Shown here: one piece after another, positions 42,806 to 51,351 of the stretch
Position numbering within the stretch: the stretch's first letter is position 1
Layout of the letters: each line of letters starts with the position of its first letter
DNA from: Pelagibius sp037652055
GTDB taxonomy: Bacteria; Pseudomonadota; Alphaproteobacteria; Kiloniellales; Kiloniellaceae
Direction: 5' to 3'
Assembly: GCF_037652055.1 (NCBI RefSeq)
Contig: NZ_JBBKAH010000009.1
Span: forward strand, 62,001 to 126,000
Length of the DNA stretch: 64,000 nucleotides
Position numbers and translations under genes: made by a program
Notes under the pieces: generated by a model
Databases searched by the model: none
What the model was told of the DNA's origin: nothing
The model's input: only the letters and a program-made list of their open reading frames with translations

Positions 42806-43620
42806 CCGAAGTCGCGGCCGAGAAAGTCGTAGAGGGCCCGATTGGGTTCGCGGTAGTGGTCGACCAGGCGAGCCTTCATGGCAGGCTCAAGCTTGCCGCC
42901 GATGCCGACATTATGCTGGCGCGAGCAGTCGAATGTGAAGGGCTCGATCCCGAGGAAGCGGCAGACGCCGGCCATGGCCTCCTGCGGGGCTCGCACGAAG
43001 TCCTCGTAACCGACGATGTGGATGCGCTCGCGGTCGAAATGGGCGAGGTAGCGCTGGATCTGCTCCAGGTACAAACCGCGCAGCAGGTAGGACTTGTCCC
43101 GCAGCTGGGTATCCGCGTAGCGCGGGTCGGACATCACCTTCGCCATCTCCGCCGCCACGAAATCCTCGTTGTCGATGGCTTCCGCAAAGGAGTGCTGTTC
43201 CTTGCCGACCCGCACCATGTGGCGATAGTGCGAGAATGCGCGGTCCACCGGATCGCGCAGCATCAGGATCAGCGGAACGTCACCCAACGTCCGGCGGATG
43301 CGTCCCGGCGCGTGGGGATTGAGGATGTAGGAGGGTGTCGCTTCACCGGTCAGTGAATCACCACCGCCAGCCAGGGGGAAATGGGCGCGGTACCACAGCG
43401 GGCCGCGATCGAAATTGCTGTCGAAGAAATGGACTTCCTTCTTGTAGGGGCTGACGATGCGCGGGTGCTGCTGCAGGTGACCGAAGAGGCTGCTGGTGGC
43501 GGCCTTCATGACGCCGATGATCAGGAAGTCCGGCAGCCGGCGCAGGGGCGCGGTGGTGGCTCGCAGGGACTTTTGCGCGAGACGGTTGACTGTCGCTGTG
43601 GCCGGAACGCTCTGCATCAT
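42793..43620 (-). CDS. PAPS-dependent sulfotransferase, polysaccharide type 1
   Basis: About 275 aa from the ATG at 43620 (AAGGG upstream). The 5'-phosphosulfate loop reads FLIIGVMKAATSSL (Lys39 region) and the 3'-phosphate site reads LMLRDPVDRAFSHYRHM. An early ExPSYIL segment (GEATPSYILNP) is also typical of the heparan-sulfate N-sulfotransferase-like branch. It should transfer sulfate from PAPS to a sugar hydroxyl or amine. It is one of three such genes in this cluster, which points to a sulfated exopolysaccharide. Confidence 0.88.
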   Translation of the reverse strand: MMQSVPATATVNRLAQKSLRATTAPLRRLPDFLIIGVMKAATSSLFGHLQQHPRIVSPYKKEVHFFDSNFDRGPLWYRAHFPLAGGGDSLTGEATPSYILNPHAPGRIRRTLGDVPLILMLRDPVDRAFSHYRHMVRVGKEQHSFAEAIDNEDFVAAEMAKVMSDPRYADTQLRDKSYLLRGLYLEQIQRYLAHFDRERIHIVGYEDFVRAPQEAMAGVCRFLGIEPFTFDCSRQHNVGIGGKLEPAMKARLVDHYREPNRALYDFLGRDFGWTS

Positions 43621-43639
43621 TGGAAACCCTTGCTCGTCG

Positions 43640-44581
43640 TCAGATCCACACGCTGAGATCGCGGTCCAGAAGCCGGCTGAGGTCCTCGACCTCGCCGACA
43701 ATCGACTCCTTCAGGCGCTTCTTGGTTGCCGGCGCAAGGGGTGCGCGCTTGGTCTGGGTCACGTTGAGATCGTAGAGTCTGCCGCGCAGGTGCTGGGCTC
43801 GCCATTGCAAGCTGTGGGCAAGGTATCCCTTCGGCAGCCATCGGCCGGGATTCCAGATGTCGACGGGTGGGTTGATCAGCCAGCGGTGCAGCGCGATGCT
43901 GCGGATGCTGCGTGCCGAGTTCACCACGGCATAGTCCGGCCGATGATCGGTGCTGACGCCGAGGAACTCCAGCACGTTGCGGTAGACGCCCTGAGGATCC
44001 CGCGCGAAGTCGTCGTAGACCACAATGTGCACGTTGTCGCGGCCGAAGACGTCAAGGTAGCGCTGGACCTGTGAGGTATACCGCACCACCTCGGAATACA
44101 GCAGGCCGGAGGGGAAGTGCGCCGCGCGGGGAATGCCGCGGCCTTGCCGGCGCCGTGGCTCGGCCGCCAATGCTTTTTCGAAGTTGGCGTGACTCTCGTT
44201 GCCGCTGAACAGGAACTGGCCGTGGAGGGAGTACAGCGCATCGACCGGATTGCGCAGCATGATGAGGATCTTGGCATCCGGATTGAATGCTTTGATCTCC
44301 TCGGCGGCCGTCCGCGAGTAGAGGTACCAGACGGTGCCTTCGCCCAGATAGCGGCAGTCGCGGCCCTCCTCAAAGAGCGCCAGATAGCTCTCGAGGCTCG
44401 GCAGCCGCCAGGCGTGCTGCAGGTCGCGGCCGAAGAAGATCGGCTCCTTTGGGTTGGAAAAGTGAATCTCGGGATGCTGGCCGAGGTAGCTGGCCATCGC
44501 CGTGGTCCCGCATTTGGCCGCGCCGACCAGGAAGAGGTTGGGTATGGCGACACCTGGCCTGCTTTTGGACTTAGCGGTCAT
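43640..44581 (-). CDS. PAPS-dependent sulfotransferase, polysaccharide type 2
   Basis: This 313-aa sulfotransferase has the PSB loop LFLVGAAKCGTTAMASYLGQHPEIHFS (Lys23) and the 3'-phosphate motif ILIMLRNPVDALYSLHGQF; the usual RDP is RNP here. It diverges from its neighbour over most of its length, so the two probably sulfate different positions. It lies 19 bases downstream of the flippase gene, in the same leftward unit. Confidence 0.88.
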   Translation of the reverse strand: MTAKSKSRPGVAIPNLFLVGAAKCGTTAMASYLGQHPEIHFSNPKEPIFFGRDLQHAWRLPSLESYLALFEEGRDCRYLGEGTVWYLYSRTAAEEIKAFNPDAKILIMLRNPVDALYSLHGQFLFSGNESHANFEKALAAEPRRRQGRGIPRAAHFPSGLLYSEVVRYTSQVQRYLDVFGRDNVHIVVYDDFARDPQGVYRNVLEFLGVSTDHRPDYAVVNSARSIRSIALHRWLINPPVDIWNPGRWLPKGYLAHSLQWRAQHLRGRLYDLNVTQTKRAPLAPATKKRLKESIVGEVEDLSRLLDRDLSVWI

Positions 44582-44599
44582 AAGGGGACAGTTCTCCGG

Positions 44600-46048
44600 T
44601 TAGCCTGCACGCAACATGGGCCGGCGGGCCCACAGGGTGACGAGCTCCTGCCGGGCCGGATGATTGAGGAGGACGATCGCCAGCAGCCAGACAAGGCCGC
44701 CGCCCACACCGCCGACGACGAGAGACAGCAGCGGCACGGCCGGATGCCAGCCCCAGATGGCGACCGTGACGGCCGGCGGCAGGCCTGTCAGCAGGCAGAT
44801 GAAGAGGCTGTGGCCAAGGCTGCGCCAGTAGTCGCGGATGTCGTAATTGACGATGCGCCTCAGCAGCGCCTGCGAGATGATGGCGTTGAGCACTGGCGGC
44901 ACGGCCAGCGCGATCGCCAGGGTCCGCAGATCGAAGAAGCAGGCGTAGATCACGAGCGCGATGCGCAGCGGCTGAATGAAGAGTTCGATCTTGAGGTTTG
45001 TGCCGATGCGGTTGTAAGCGACGAAGACCGCGCGGTTGAGGCGCAGCAGCGGGCTGGTGGCCGCGATGACCGATAGGATCTGTACCAGGGGTGCCGCCGC
45101 GACCCATTGCGAACCAAAGAGGACGCGGATCAACGGATCGGCCAGGAAGATCACCCCCAGGGCGAAGGGCCAGGCAATGGCGGTGAGATAGCTGAGGCCC
45201 TTCAAATAGAGCTTGGCGACCGAGCCGCCGCTGCGCAGGCGATGGGAGAAGGCCGGCAGCACAACGGGCATCAAGCCGTCGAGAACGGTCTTGCGGTACA
45301 GATGAATGGTCGACGTGGCCCGATGCAGCAGGCCGGCGGCATCGAAACCCAGCATGCGCCCGGCCACGATGCTGGGGGCCTGGCTGCCGGCTTCGCTCAG
45401 CAGGCTGATCGCCGCCGATTTGCCGCCGAAGCTGATGACCGCGGACCAATGGGCGAACCCCGGGCGCAACAGGAGGAAACCCGGCCGCAGCAGGTGGCCG
45501 CCGAAGGCCATGACGAGGCTGCCGGCAACGAGACCCGTGGCGAGACTGACCGCCCCGTAGCCGGCAAGCGCCATGCCGAGCGAGATGCCCGCGGTGGCCG
45601 CCGCCGCGGCGACACCGAGGGCGTAAAGGCGCCCGAACTGCATCTCCCGACGCATCATCGCCTGCACCGGCGTCCCAAAGGGCAGGACGAAAAAGCTGAG
45701 GCTCAGCGTGGCGATCACCTGCGCAAGGTCCGGATGCTTGTACCAGGCGGCGATGGCGTCGCTGCCGAAGTAGAGCACAAAGCCGAGCGGCCAGGCGATG
45801 ACGAAGGCGACGCTGTAGGCGGTGGCCAGCTTCGCGCGATCGAGGGTGTGCTCCTGAACCAGGTAGTTGCCGACGCCGAAGTCCTGCAGCACCGTCGCCA
45901 GGGTGACGAGGGCGCTGGCCACCGCAAAGGTGCCGAACTCCGCCGGTGTCAGGATACGCGCGAGCACCACCATGGCGCCCAACTGGATCGCCAGGGCCGA
46001 ATAGCGCTGGGCGAAGGAAAGCACGAAGGAGCGTCGGATATCTGCCAA
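44600..46048 (-). CDS. Wzx-type polysaccharide flippase (MOP superfamily)
   Basis: This 482-aa protein has about 12-14 hydrophobic segments and the family opening (FVLSFAQRYSALAIQLGAMVVLARILTPAEFGTFAVA), as in RfbX/ExoT-type transporters. It moves the undecaprenyl-linked repeat across the inner membrane for polymerisation. Together with the Wzy-like protein and ExoP-like co-polymerase it defines a Wzx/Wzy pathway. It starts a leftward unit that includes two sulfotransferases and the beta-propeller gene. Sulfation therefore may happen before export, since sulfotransferases need cytoplasmic PAPS. Confidence 0.9.
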   Translation of the reverse strand: MADIRRSFVLSFAQRYSALAIQLGAMVVLARILTPAEFGTFAVASALVTLATVLQDFGVGNYLVQEHTLDRAKLATAYSVAFVIAWPLGFVLYFGSDAIAAWYKHPDLAQVIATLSLSFFVLPFGTPVQAMMRREMQFGRLYALGVAAAAATAGISLGMALAGYGAVSLATGLVAGSLVMAFGGHLLRPGFLLLRPGFAHWSAVISFGGKSAAISLLSEAGSQAPSIVAGRMLGFDAAGLLHRATSTIHLYRKTVLDGLMPVVLPAFSHRLRSGGSVAKLYLKGLSYLTAIAWPFALGVIFLADPLIRVLFGSQWVAAAPLVQILSVIAATSPLLRLNRAVFVAYNRIGTNLKIELFIQPLRIALVIYACFFDLRTLAIALAVPPVLNAIISQALLRRIVNYDIRDYWRSLGHSLFICLLTGLPPAVTVAIWGWHPAVPLLSLVVGGVGGGLVWLLAIVLLNHPARQELVTLWARRPMLRAG

Positions 46049-46191
46049 GCAGTCACCCTTGAATGGGCCCGGCCAGCGGGCGTCTATGACCGCGTGTCCA
46101 GAGCAAGCTCAGCATTTCCTGCCGCGGCGCGCCCTCTGGTTGCGAGATCAGGAGTTTATGGGGCGCAGCTTTCGCGAAATGAATCATTAGT

Positions 46192-46205
46192 ATGGCCATG
46201 GCCAT
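46192..46205. promoter_or_regulatory. Perfect 14-bp palindrome between divergent EPS units
   Basis: ATGGCCATGGCCAT lies between the leftward flippase unit and the rightward GT2 gene. It is a candidate operator, but such GC-rich palindromes also arise by chance, so confidence is low. Confidence 0.25.
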
Positions 46206-46309
46206 CCTGGCAACCATGCCACAAAGTTGTTCCAGCGGCCGGCGGCGGTCGGCCCGTTAGGATGCGCCCTCGAGAATACCGACCTCGTCCCAGGATGGGA
46301 GCCCCCCGC

Positions 46310-47287
46310 ATGCCGGTCGTTTCGGTCGTCATCCCCGCCTTCAATGCAGAAGACAGCCTCGCCGCGGCGGTGGCCTCGGCGCAGGGACAGAGTCTCACCG
46401 ACATCGAGATCCTGATCGTCGACGACGCCTCGGGCGACGGCACCCTGGCGCTGGCACGCCGTCTCGCGGCGGGTGACCCGCGGGTGAAGGCAATCGCGGC
46501 GGGCGACAATCGCGGCCCGGCGGGCGCCCGCAACCTGGGCATTGCCCATGCCAAGGGAGACTGGATCGCGCTGCTCGACGCCGACGACGCCTTCGAGCCC
46601 GGCCGTCTGGCCGCCCTGGTCGGCGCGGCGCGTGACTGCAGGGCGGACCTTCTGGCCGACAACCTGCTGCTGGAGGACGAGGATGGTACGGTCGAGCCGA
46701 TGCTGCCGCCGGGCGAGGGCGCCAACTCGGCACCGCTCAGCGCCGCGCAGTTCCTCGTCGGCAACCTCCCGGACCCGGCGCACCCGCGCAAGAGCTACGG
46801 CTTTCTGAAGCCGCTCATCCGGCGCGGCTTCCTCGCCGAGCACGCGCTGCGCTACGACGAGGGCCTGCGCTTTGCCGAGGACTTTGCCTTCTACCTCGCC
46901 TGCTATTCCGCCGGCGCGCGCTTCTACCTGGTGCAGCAGCCGCTCTACCGCTACCGGGTGCGCGCCGACTCGCTGACCGCCCGCCATTCGACGGAGGATT
47001 TGCGCCGCCTGCAGCAGGTCGACCGGATGCTGCTGCGCGACCATGCCGGCGCGGCTGAGGGCGCGTTCCTCTCCGCCCTTAAGCGTCATAAGCGGAGCAT
47101 CGACCAGCGGCTCTACTGGCGTGTGGTCATCGACGCGGTGAAGCGCCGGGCTTGGCTCAGCGCCCTGGGCGCGAGCTTCAAGGGCTGGCATGTCTTTACC
47201 TATGTCTCGGCCCAGCTCGCCGGCGAGGCCTGGCGCCGGGCCGGGAGGCGGCTGGGATCGGGCAGGGCCAGGACGGTCGAGACGTAG
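46310..47287 (+). CDS. Family 2 glycosyltransferase (ExoO-like), second paralogue
   Basis: About 325 aa. VSVVIPAFNAEDSLAAAV, IVDDASGDGT, LLDADDAF and RFAEDFAFYLACYSAGARF match the product of 37366-38328 in order and spacing. I start at ATG 46310 (GGGAG upstream); the frame stays open upstream to 45107 but there it is antisense to the flippase. It is the only rightward gene between two leftward units. Its 3' end overlaps the convergent polymerase gene by 88 bases, which is long for two real genes. Confidence 0.88.
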   Translation: MPVVSVVIPAFNAEDSLAAAVASAQGQSLTDIEILIVDDASGDGTLALARRLAAGDPRVKAIAAGDNRGPAGARNLGIAHAKGDWIALLDADDAFEPGRLAALVGAARDCRADLLADNLLLEDEDGTVEPMLPPGEGANSAPLSAAQFLVGNLPDPAHPRKSYGFLKPLIRRGFLAEHALRYDEGLRFAEDFAFYLACYSAGARFYLVQQPLYRYRVRADSLTARHSTEDLRRLQQVDRMLLRDHAGAAEGAFLSALKRHKRSIDQRLYWRVVIDAVKRRAWLSALGASFKGWHVFTYVSAQLAGEAWRRAGRRLGSGRARTVET

Positions 47288-48489
47288 AGCGCGCCCAGCA
47301 GCAGCTGGATCAGGGAGTGCTGCCGGAAGAGCGCGTATTCACTGAGCGAATAGGTCACCACGAAAGCCAGGAAGAACAGCGGCAGCGTTGCCAGGGCGCC
47401 GCGGTGGTGCTGCAGCAGGGCGAAGGCGCGCCAGGCGAAGGTTAAAAGGAACACCGCGGTGATCGCCAGGCCGGCCACACCAAGCTGGACCCAGATGTCG
47501 AGATAGCTGTTGTGGAAGTTTTTCACGTTCTGCTGCAGCAACGCCTGGACGTAGCCCGCCGCGGAGGCGTCGCCGCCGTTCCAGAAAGCGTCGAAACCGC
47601 TGCCCAATAGTGGACGCGCCTCGATGAGATCCGCCGCGTAGTCCCACAGCACCGACCGACCTGTCAGCGTGCGCTCCTTGCCGAGGGCATCCAGCGCCAT
47701 GCCGAAGGGATCGAGGTCGAACGCGAGCAGGGCCCAGACGCCGCAAGCCGCCAACATGGCAGCGGCGAGATAGGCGATCAGCCGCAGCGGCGCCGGCGCA
47801 TGCCAGGAAAGCAGCAGCGGCGCCAGGACGCAGAGCCCCAGCACCATCACGACGGAGGTGCCGGACTGGCTGAAGGCGACGAGGACCAGTCCCATCGCCG
47901 CGGCACCGGTGACGCTCAGGCGGTGCCAGCCGGCCGCGAAGAGCACGAGGCAGCAGATCACCAGCAGCACCATGCGTCCGCCCAGCACGTTCTTGTGCGG
48001 GAAGATGCCGCGCGCGATGCCGTTGTGATCGTAAGCGAAGTGCGCCTGGACCAGGATCGCCGCGAGGGAGACGAGCCCGGCGATCACCAGCACGACAAAG
48101 AGTGCCCGCGCCAGGTCGAAAAGGTTGAAGCGCGCCCCGAAATAAAGGCTGATCAGCGCCGTCATGCCCAGCTGGACCGTGGCGCGCAGTGTGTGCCCGG
48201 GCGCGTCGGACCAAAAATACGAGAGCCCGGCGATGAGCGGCCAGAGCAGCAGCGGCACGGCGATCCACAGGCCACCCAGGAAGGCGCCGTAGCGCAGCAA
48301 GAAAAGTCCCAGGGCGCCGAGATAGGCGGCGTACCAACAGAGCGTCTGCACCTGCGGCTGCAGCGACAGCGCATAGGACGCGATGGTCAGAACGAAGAGC
48401 AGGAACAGCCATTCGCCCACGCGCAGCCAGTCGGCTGTGAGGCGTGGCGGCTCGGCGGCCTCCTGCGGAAAATCCTGGCTGAACGTCAT
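47200..48489 (-). CDS. Wzy-type O-antigen/exopolysaccharide polymerase (ExoQ-like)
   Basis: This 429-aa protein has about 11-12 hydrophobic segments and the large periplasmic loop typical of the Wzy_C family, with RSVLWDYAADLIEARPLLGSGFDAFW and NFHNSYLDIWVQLGVAGLA, the conserved H-N segment. It joins exported repeats into polymer. The start overlaps the stop of the adjacent sulfotransferase by 4 bases. The last 88 bases overlap the convergent GT2 gene; the tail (PDPSRLPARRQASPASWAET) is hydrophilic and probably dispensable. Confidence 0.9.
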   Translation of the reverse strand: MTFSQDFPQEAAEPPRLTADWLRVGEWLFLLFVLTIASYALSLQPQVQTLCWYAAYLGALGLFLLRYGAFLGGLWIAVPLLLWPLIAGLSYFWSDAPGHTLRATVQLGMTALISLYFGARFNLFDLARALFVVLVIAGLVSLAAILVQAHFAYDHNGIARGIFPHKNVLGGRMVLLVICCLVLFAAGWHRLSVTGAAAMGLVLVAFSQSGTSVVMVLGLCVLAPLLLSWHAPAPLRLIAYLAAAMLAACGVWALLAFDLDPFGMALDALGKERTLTGRSVLWDYAADLIEARPLLGSGFDAFWNGGDASAAGYVQALLQQNVKNFHNSYLDIWVQLGVAGLAITAVFLLTFAWRAFALLQHHRGALATLPLFFLAFVVTYSLSEYALFRQHSLIQLLLGALYVSTVLALPDPSRLPARRQASPASWAET

Positions 48490-49391
48490 ACCGACCAGTG
48501 GGCGAAGGGCAGGCCCGTCAATGCACGGAAGCGGGCGGCATCCTCGGCCAGCAGCGGGCGCAGCGCGGCGCGCAGCGCATCGTCAACCGCCGGGAGAGGC
48601 CGCGCCGCCGCCCGGCTGATGCCCGTAACCAGAAGACGCCGCACCCCGGCGGGCAGCCGCTGCTTCACGCCGCGCAGCAGTGGCGAGCGCCGCGCCGCGA
48701 AGTACCAGGCCGGCAGACGCTGGAGGTCGCTGCGGCTGTTATGAGCACGCTCCAGGTCGCAGAGTGCCGCGTGCGGATCGACGCCGAGAAAGCCGAAGAC
48801 GTCGCGCAGCAGGCCCCGGGGATTGCCGTGCAGCTCGTCGAGGCAGACGACCAGCACCTGTTGCCGAGGGAAAAAGCGGAGATACTCGCTCAGCTGCCGG
48901 TAGTAACGGCTGCAGTCGAGATAGTGCCTGCCCGCGCGGCTGTCCAGGATGCCCTGCGGATCGAGAGTGACCTCGCCGGCGTTGGCGTGGTGAAGATACT
49001 GCGAGACGAAGCGCTCGACGGGATCGCGCACCATGTAGATCAGCCGGACGTCGGGCAGGGTTTGGAAGATCCGCTCGGCGACTCCGGGGAATTCGTTGCA
49101 CTTCGTATAGTTCGGTGAGGCCTCGCCGAGAATGCGTGCCGCCGCTGGCGCGCCGCGAAACTGCTCGGCATACCACTCGATGCCGCGCGCGTAGTTGCTC
49201 TCCGATAGAAAAAAGTCCGTCTCCTTGTCTCGCGACAGACCGATCTCAGGGTGTTGGCCGAGGTGGCGGTAGAGGCTTGTGGTGCCGCATTTCATGGCGC
49301 CGATGATCAGGAACCCTGGCATGCGAACGCCCTCGGCGCGCGGCACGCGCACGGTTTCCGGGATGGTCCTTGTGTCGCCGGCAAGCGTCAT
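48486..49391 (-). CDS. PAPS-dependent sulfotransferase, polysaccharide type 3
   Basis: About 301 aa from the ATG at 49391; an alternative ATG at 49409 lies directly behind a GAAGG. The PSB loop reads PGFLIIGAMKCGTTSLYRHLGQHPEI (Lys34) and the 3'-phosphate site is RLIYMVRDPVERFVSQYLHH. It belongs to the same broad family as the other two but shares little outside the motifs. It forms an operon with the polymerase gene (ATGA overlap), so sulfation and polymerisation are genetically linked. Confidence 0.88.
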   Translation of the reverse strand: MTLAGDTRTIPETVRVPRAEGVRMPGFLIIGAMKCGTTSLYRHLGQHPEIGLSRDKETDFFLSESNYARGIEWYAEQFRGAPAAARILGEASPNYTKCNEFPGVAERIFQTLPDVRLIYMVRDPVERFVSQYLHHANAGEVTLDPQGILDSRAGRHYLDCSRYYRQLSEYLRFFPRQQVLVVCLDELHGNPRGLLRDVFGFLGVDPHAALCDLERAHNSRSDLQRLPAWYFAARRSPLLRGVKQRLPAGVRRLLVTGISRAAARPLPAVDDALRAALRPLLAEDAARFRALTGLPFAHWSV

Positions 49392-49765
49392 TGGTGCACA
49401 TCGGAACATTCCTTCGGCGTAGCGCCGAAGCTGATTCAAACAGGGTAAGCTTCGCGCACGCACAATTCCAGACGCCTGCATATCAATCGGCGCCATGACC
49501 GCAAAAAGCCACAACTTGAACCATGCGAAGTCACAAGCGAATCGCCGCTCGGTTGGTTAGTCTTTTGCAGTGCAGTAGTTGAGGGGATGTCTCGGCCGGT
49601 GCCCCATTCGAAGCTCGGGTCGAGGCGACCGCACGCGTCAAGGACCACGTCAAGAATCGGTCCGGCGCACTGCGGGAACCACCTATGGATCGCATTGCCA
49701 CTGACCTGAGACCAGCGCCCGCTGCCGCGGGACGCGAACTAAAGACTGGACAGAGGGAACTTGCG
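49392..49765. other. Divergent intergenic region before the ExoY-like gene
   Basis: About 374 bases separate the leftward sulfotransferase from the phosphoglycosyltransferase. The left side includes possible upstream start codons of the sulfotransferase, the right side includes an alternative start at 49685. No clear promoter pair or other structure was identified. Confidence 0.4.
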
Positions 49766-51220
49766 ATGGACGCTGCGCTGGCGGCATTGGGATTCAAGCG
49801 GAGTATTCAGGACACCGGTCCGATTTCGCGCATCGCCGTGGAACTCGGGTTTCGAATCTGCGATCTGATGATGCTGGGGCTGGTAGGCCTGGCGGCCTTC
49901 TTCCTGCGGCAGACTGAGAACCCGGAGCTGGATTCCGGTCAGTATCTCGGCGCGATTCTCCTGGGCATGGTGATCGCCATGCCGATGCTGCACCGCTTCG
50001 ACGTCTACCGTGACGACTTTCTCTTCAAGCGCATTCCGCTCGGCAGCTTGTTCTCCGCCTGGGCGGTGACCTTCTGCATCCTACTGGCGGTCGCCTTTCT
50101 CGTGAAGCTGTCCGACACCTATTCGCGGGCCTGGGCGCTGAGCTGGTTCGCCGGCGGCGGCGTCGGCCTCGTAGCGGGGCGCCTGGCGCTGCGCCAGATG
50201 GTGCGCGGCCTCTCCATCGCCGGATGTTTTGCCAATCGCACGGTGATCGTCGGCGCGGGCGATCAGGGGCGCCGCCTTGCCAGCTATCTGCTGAACCACG
50301 GCGATGCCGACACACGGGTGATCGGTTTCGTCGACGACCGTGCCACCCGGGTGCCGCAGCAGAGCGAGGGGGTTCCCTTGCTCGGCACCGTCGACTACCT
50401 GATCGATCTCATCCGACGGGACCAAGTCGATCAGGTGATCGTCGCGTTGCCATGGACCGCCGACGAGCGCCTGCGCGAGGTCGTGGGCCGGCTGGAGAAG
50501 ACGCCGGTGCCGATTCGTCTGGCGCCGGATCTGGCCGCCTTCAGCTTCCCCGACCGCAGCTTCACCATGGTCGGTCATCTGCCGATGATGCAGCTCTTCG
50601 AGCGCCCCATCTCCGGCTGGTCCTTCATCGTCAAGAGCCTGGAGGACCGCATTCTCGCCGGCGGCCTGCTGCTGTTCCTGTCGCCGGTGCTGCTCGCCAT
50701 CGCGGTGGCGGTGAAGCTGGATTCGCCGGGTCCGGTCCTGTTCCGCCAGAAGCGTTACGGCTTCAACCACAATCTCTTCGATTGCTGGAAGTTCCGCACC
50801 ATGCATCACCACATGAGCGACGCCCACGCCGAGGTGCTGACCCAGCGCGGCGATGCCCGGGTGACGCGGGTCGGCCGCTTCTTGCGCAAGACCAGCCTGG
50901 ACGAGTTGCCCCAGCTCATCAACGTGCTGAAAGGCAATATGTCGCTGGTCGGCCCGCGGCCGCATGCGACCTCCGCCAAGGCGGCGGGACGGCTCTACGA
51001 GGAAGCGGTCGACGCCTACGCGGCGCGCCACCGGGTCAAGCCTGGCATTACCGGTTGGGCCCAGGTGAACGGCTGGCGCGGCGAAACCGATACCCTGGAA
51101 AAGATCCAGCGCCGCGTCGAGTACGACCTGTTCTATATCGAGCACTGGTCGCTGCTGCTGGACCTCAAGATCCTGCTGCGCACCGCCCTGGTGGTGATCG
51201 GCGATCGCGAGGCCTATTGA
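49766..51220 (+). CDS. Undecaprenyl-phosphate glucose/hexose phosphotransferase (ExoY/WcaJ-like)
   Basis: This polyprenyl-phosphate hexose-1-phosphate transferase starts the lipid-linked repeat. From ATG 49766 (GAGGGA upstream) it has about 484 aa; the in-frame ATG at 49685 would add 27. Four N-terminal helices and a nucleotide-binding-like domain (TVIVGAGDQGRRLASYL...VIGFVDDR) precede the bacterial sugar transferase domain: KSLEDRILAGG, VLFRQKRYGFN, WKFRTMH, RVTRVGRFLRKTSLDELPQLINVLKGNMSLVGPRP and KPGITGWAQVNGWRGETDT. This is the large WcaJ/PssY architecture, longer than rhizobial ExoY. Confidence 0.94.
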   Translation: MDAALAALGFKRSIQDTGPISRIAVELGFRICDLMMLGLVGLAAFFLRQTENPELDSGQYLGAILLGMVIAMPMLHRFDVYRDDFLFKRIPLGSLFSAWAVTFCILLAVAFLVKLSDTYSRAWALSWFAGGGVGLVAGRLALRQMVRGLSIAGCFANRTVIVGAGDQGRRLASYLLNHGDADTRVIGFVDDRATRVPQQSEGVPLLGTVDYLIDLIRRDQVDQVIVALPWTADERLREVVGRLEKTPVPIRLAPDLAAFSFPDRSFTMVGHLPMMQLFERPISGWSFIVKSLEDRILAGGLLLFLSPVLLAIAVAVKLDSPGPVLFRQKRYGFNHNLFDCWKFRTMHHHMSDAHAEVLTQRGDARVTRVGRFLRKTSLDELPQLINVLKGNMSLVGPRPHATSAKAAGRLYEEAVDAYAARHRVKPGITGWAQVNGWRGETDTLEKIQRRVEYDLFYIEHWSLLLDLKILLRTALVVIGDREAY

Positions 51221-51351
51221 TGAGGAAATTGTGCAACCGGGCGGAAACCTTTCCCCGCCGCCGCCGTTATGTCCGATGAATAAATACCCCCCATTTGCGG
51301 TCTTACCGTCAGCTCCAGCCAGCTGCGCCCAGCTACAAAGGTGAACGCCAG

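Noticed and set aside
45107..46309. Upstream extension of the GT2 frame
   Set aside because: The 401 codons before 46310 are antisense to the flippase gene and hold no glycosyltransferase motif; a ribosome site supports 46310.
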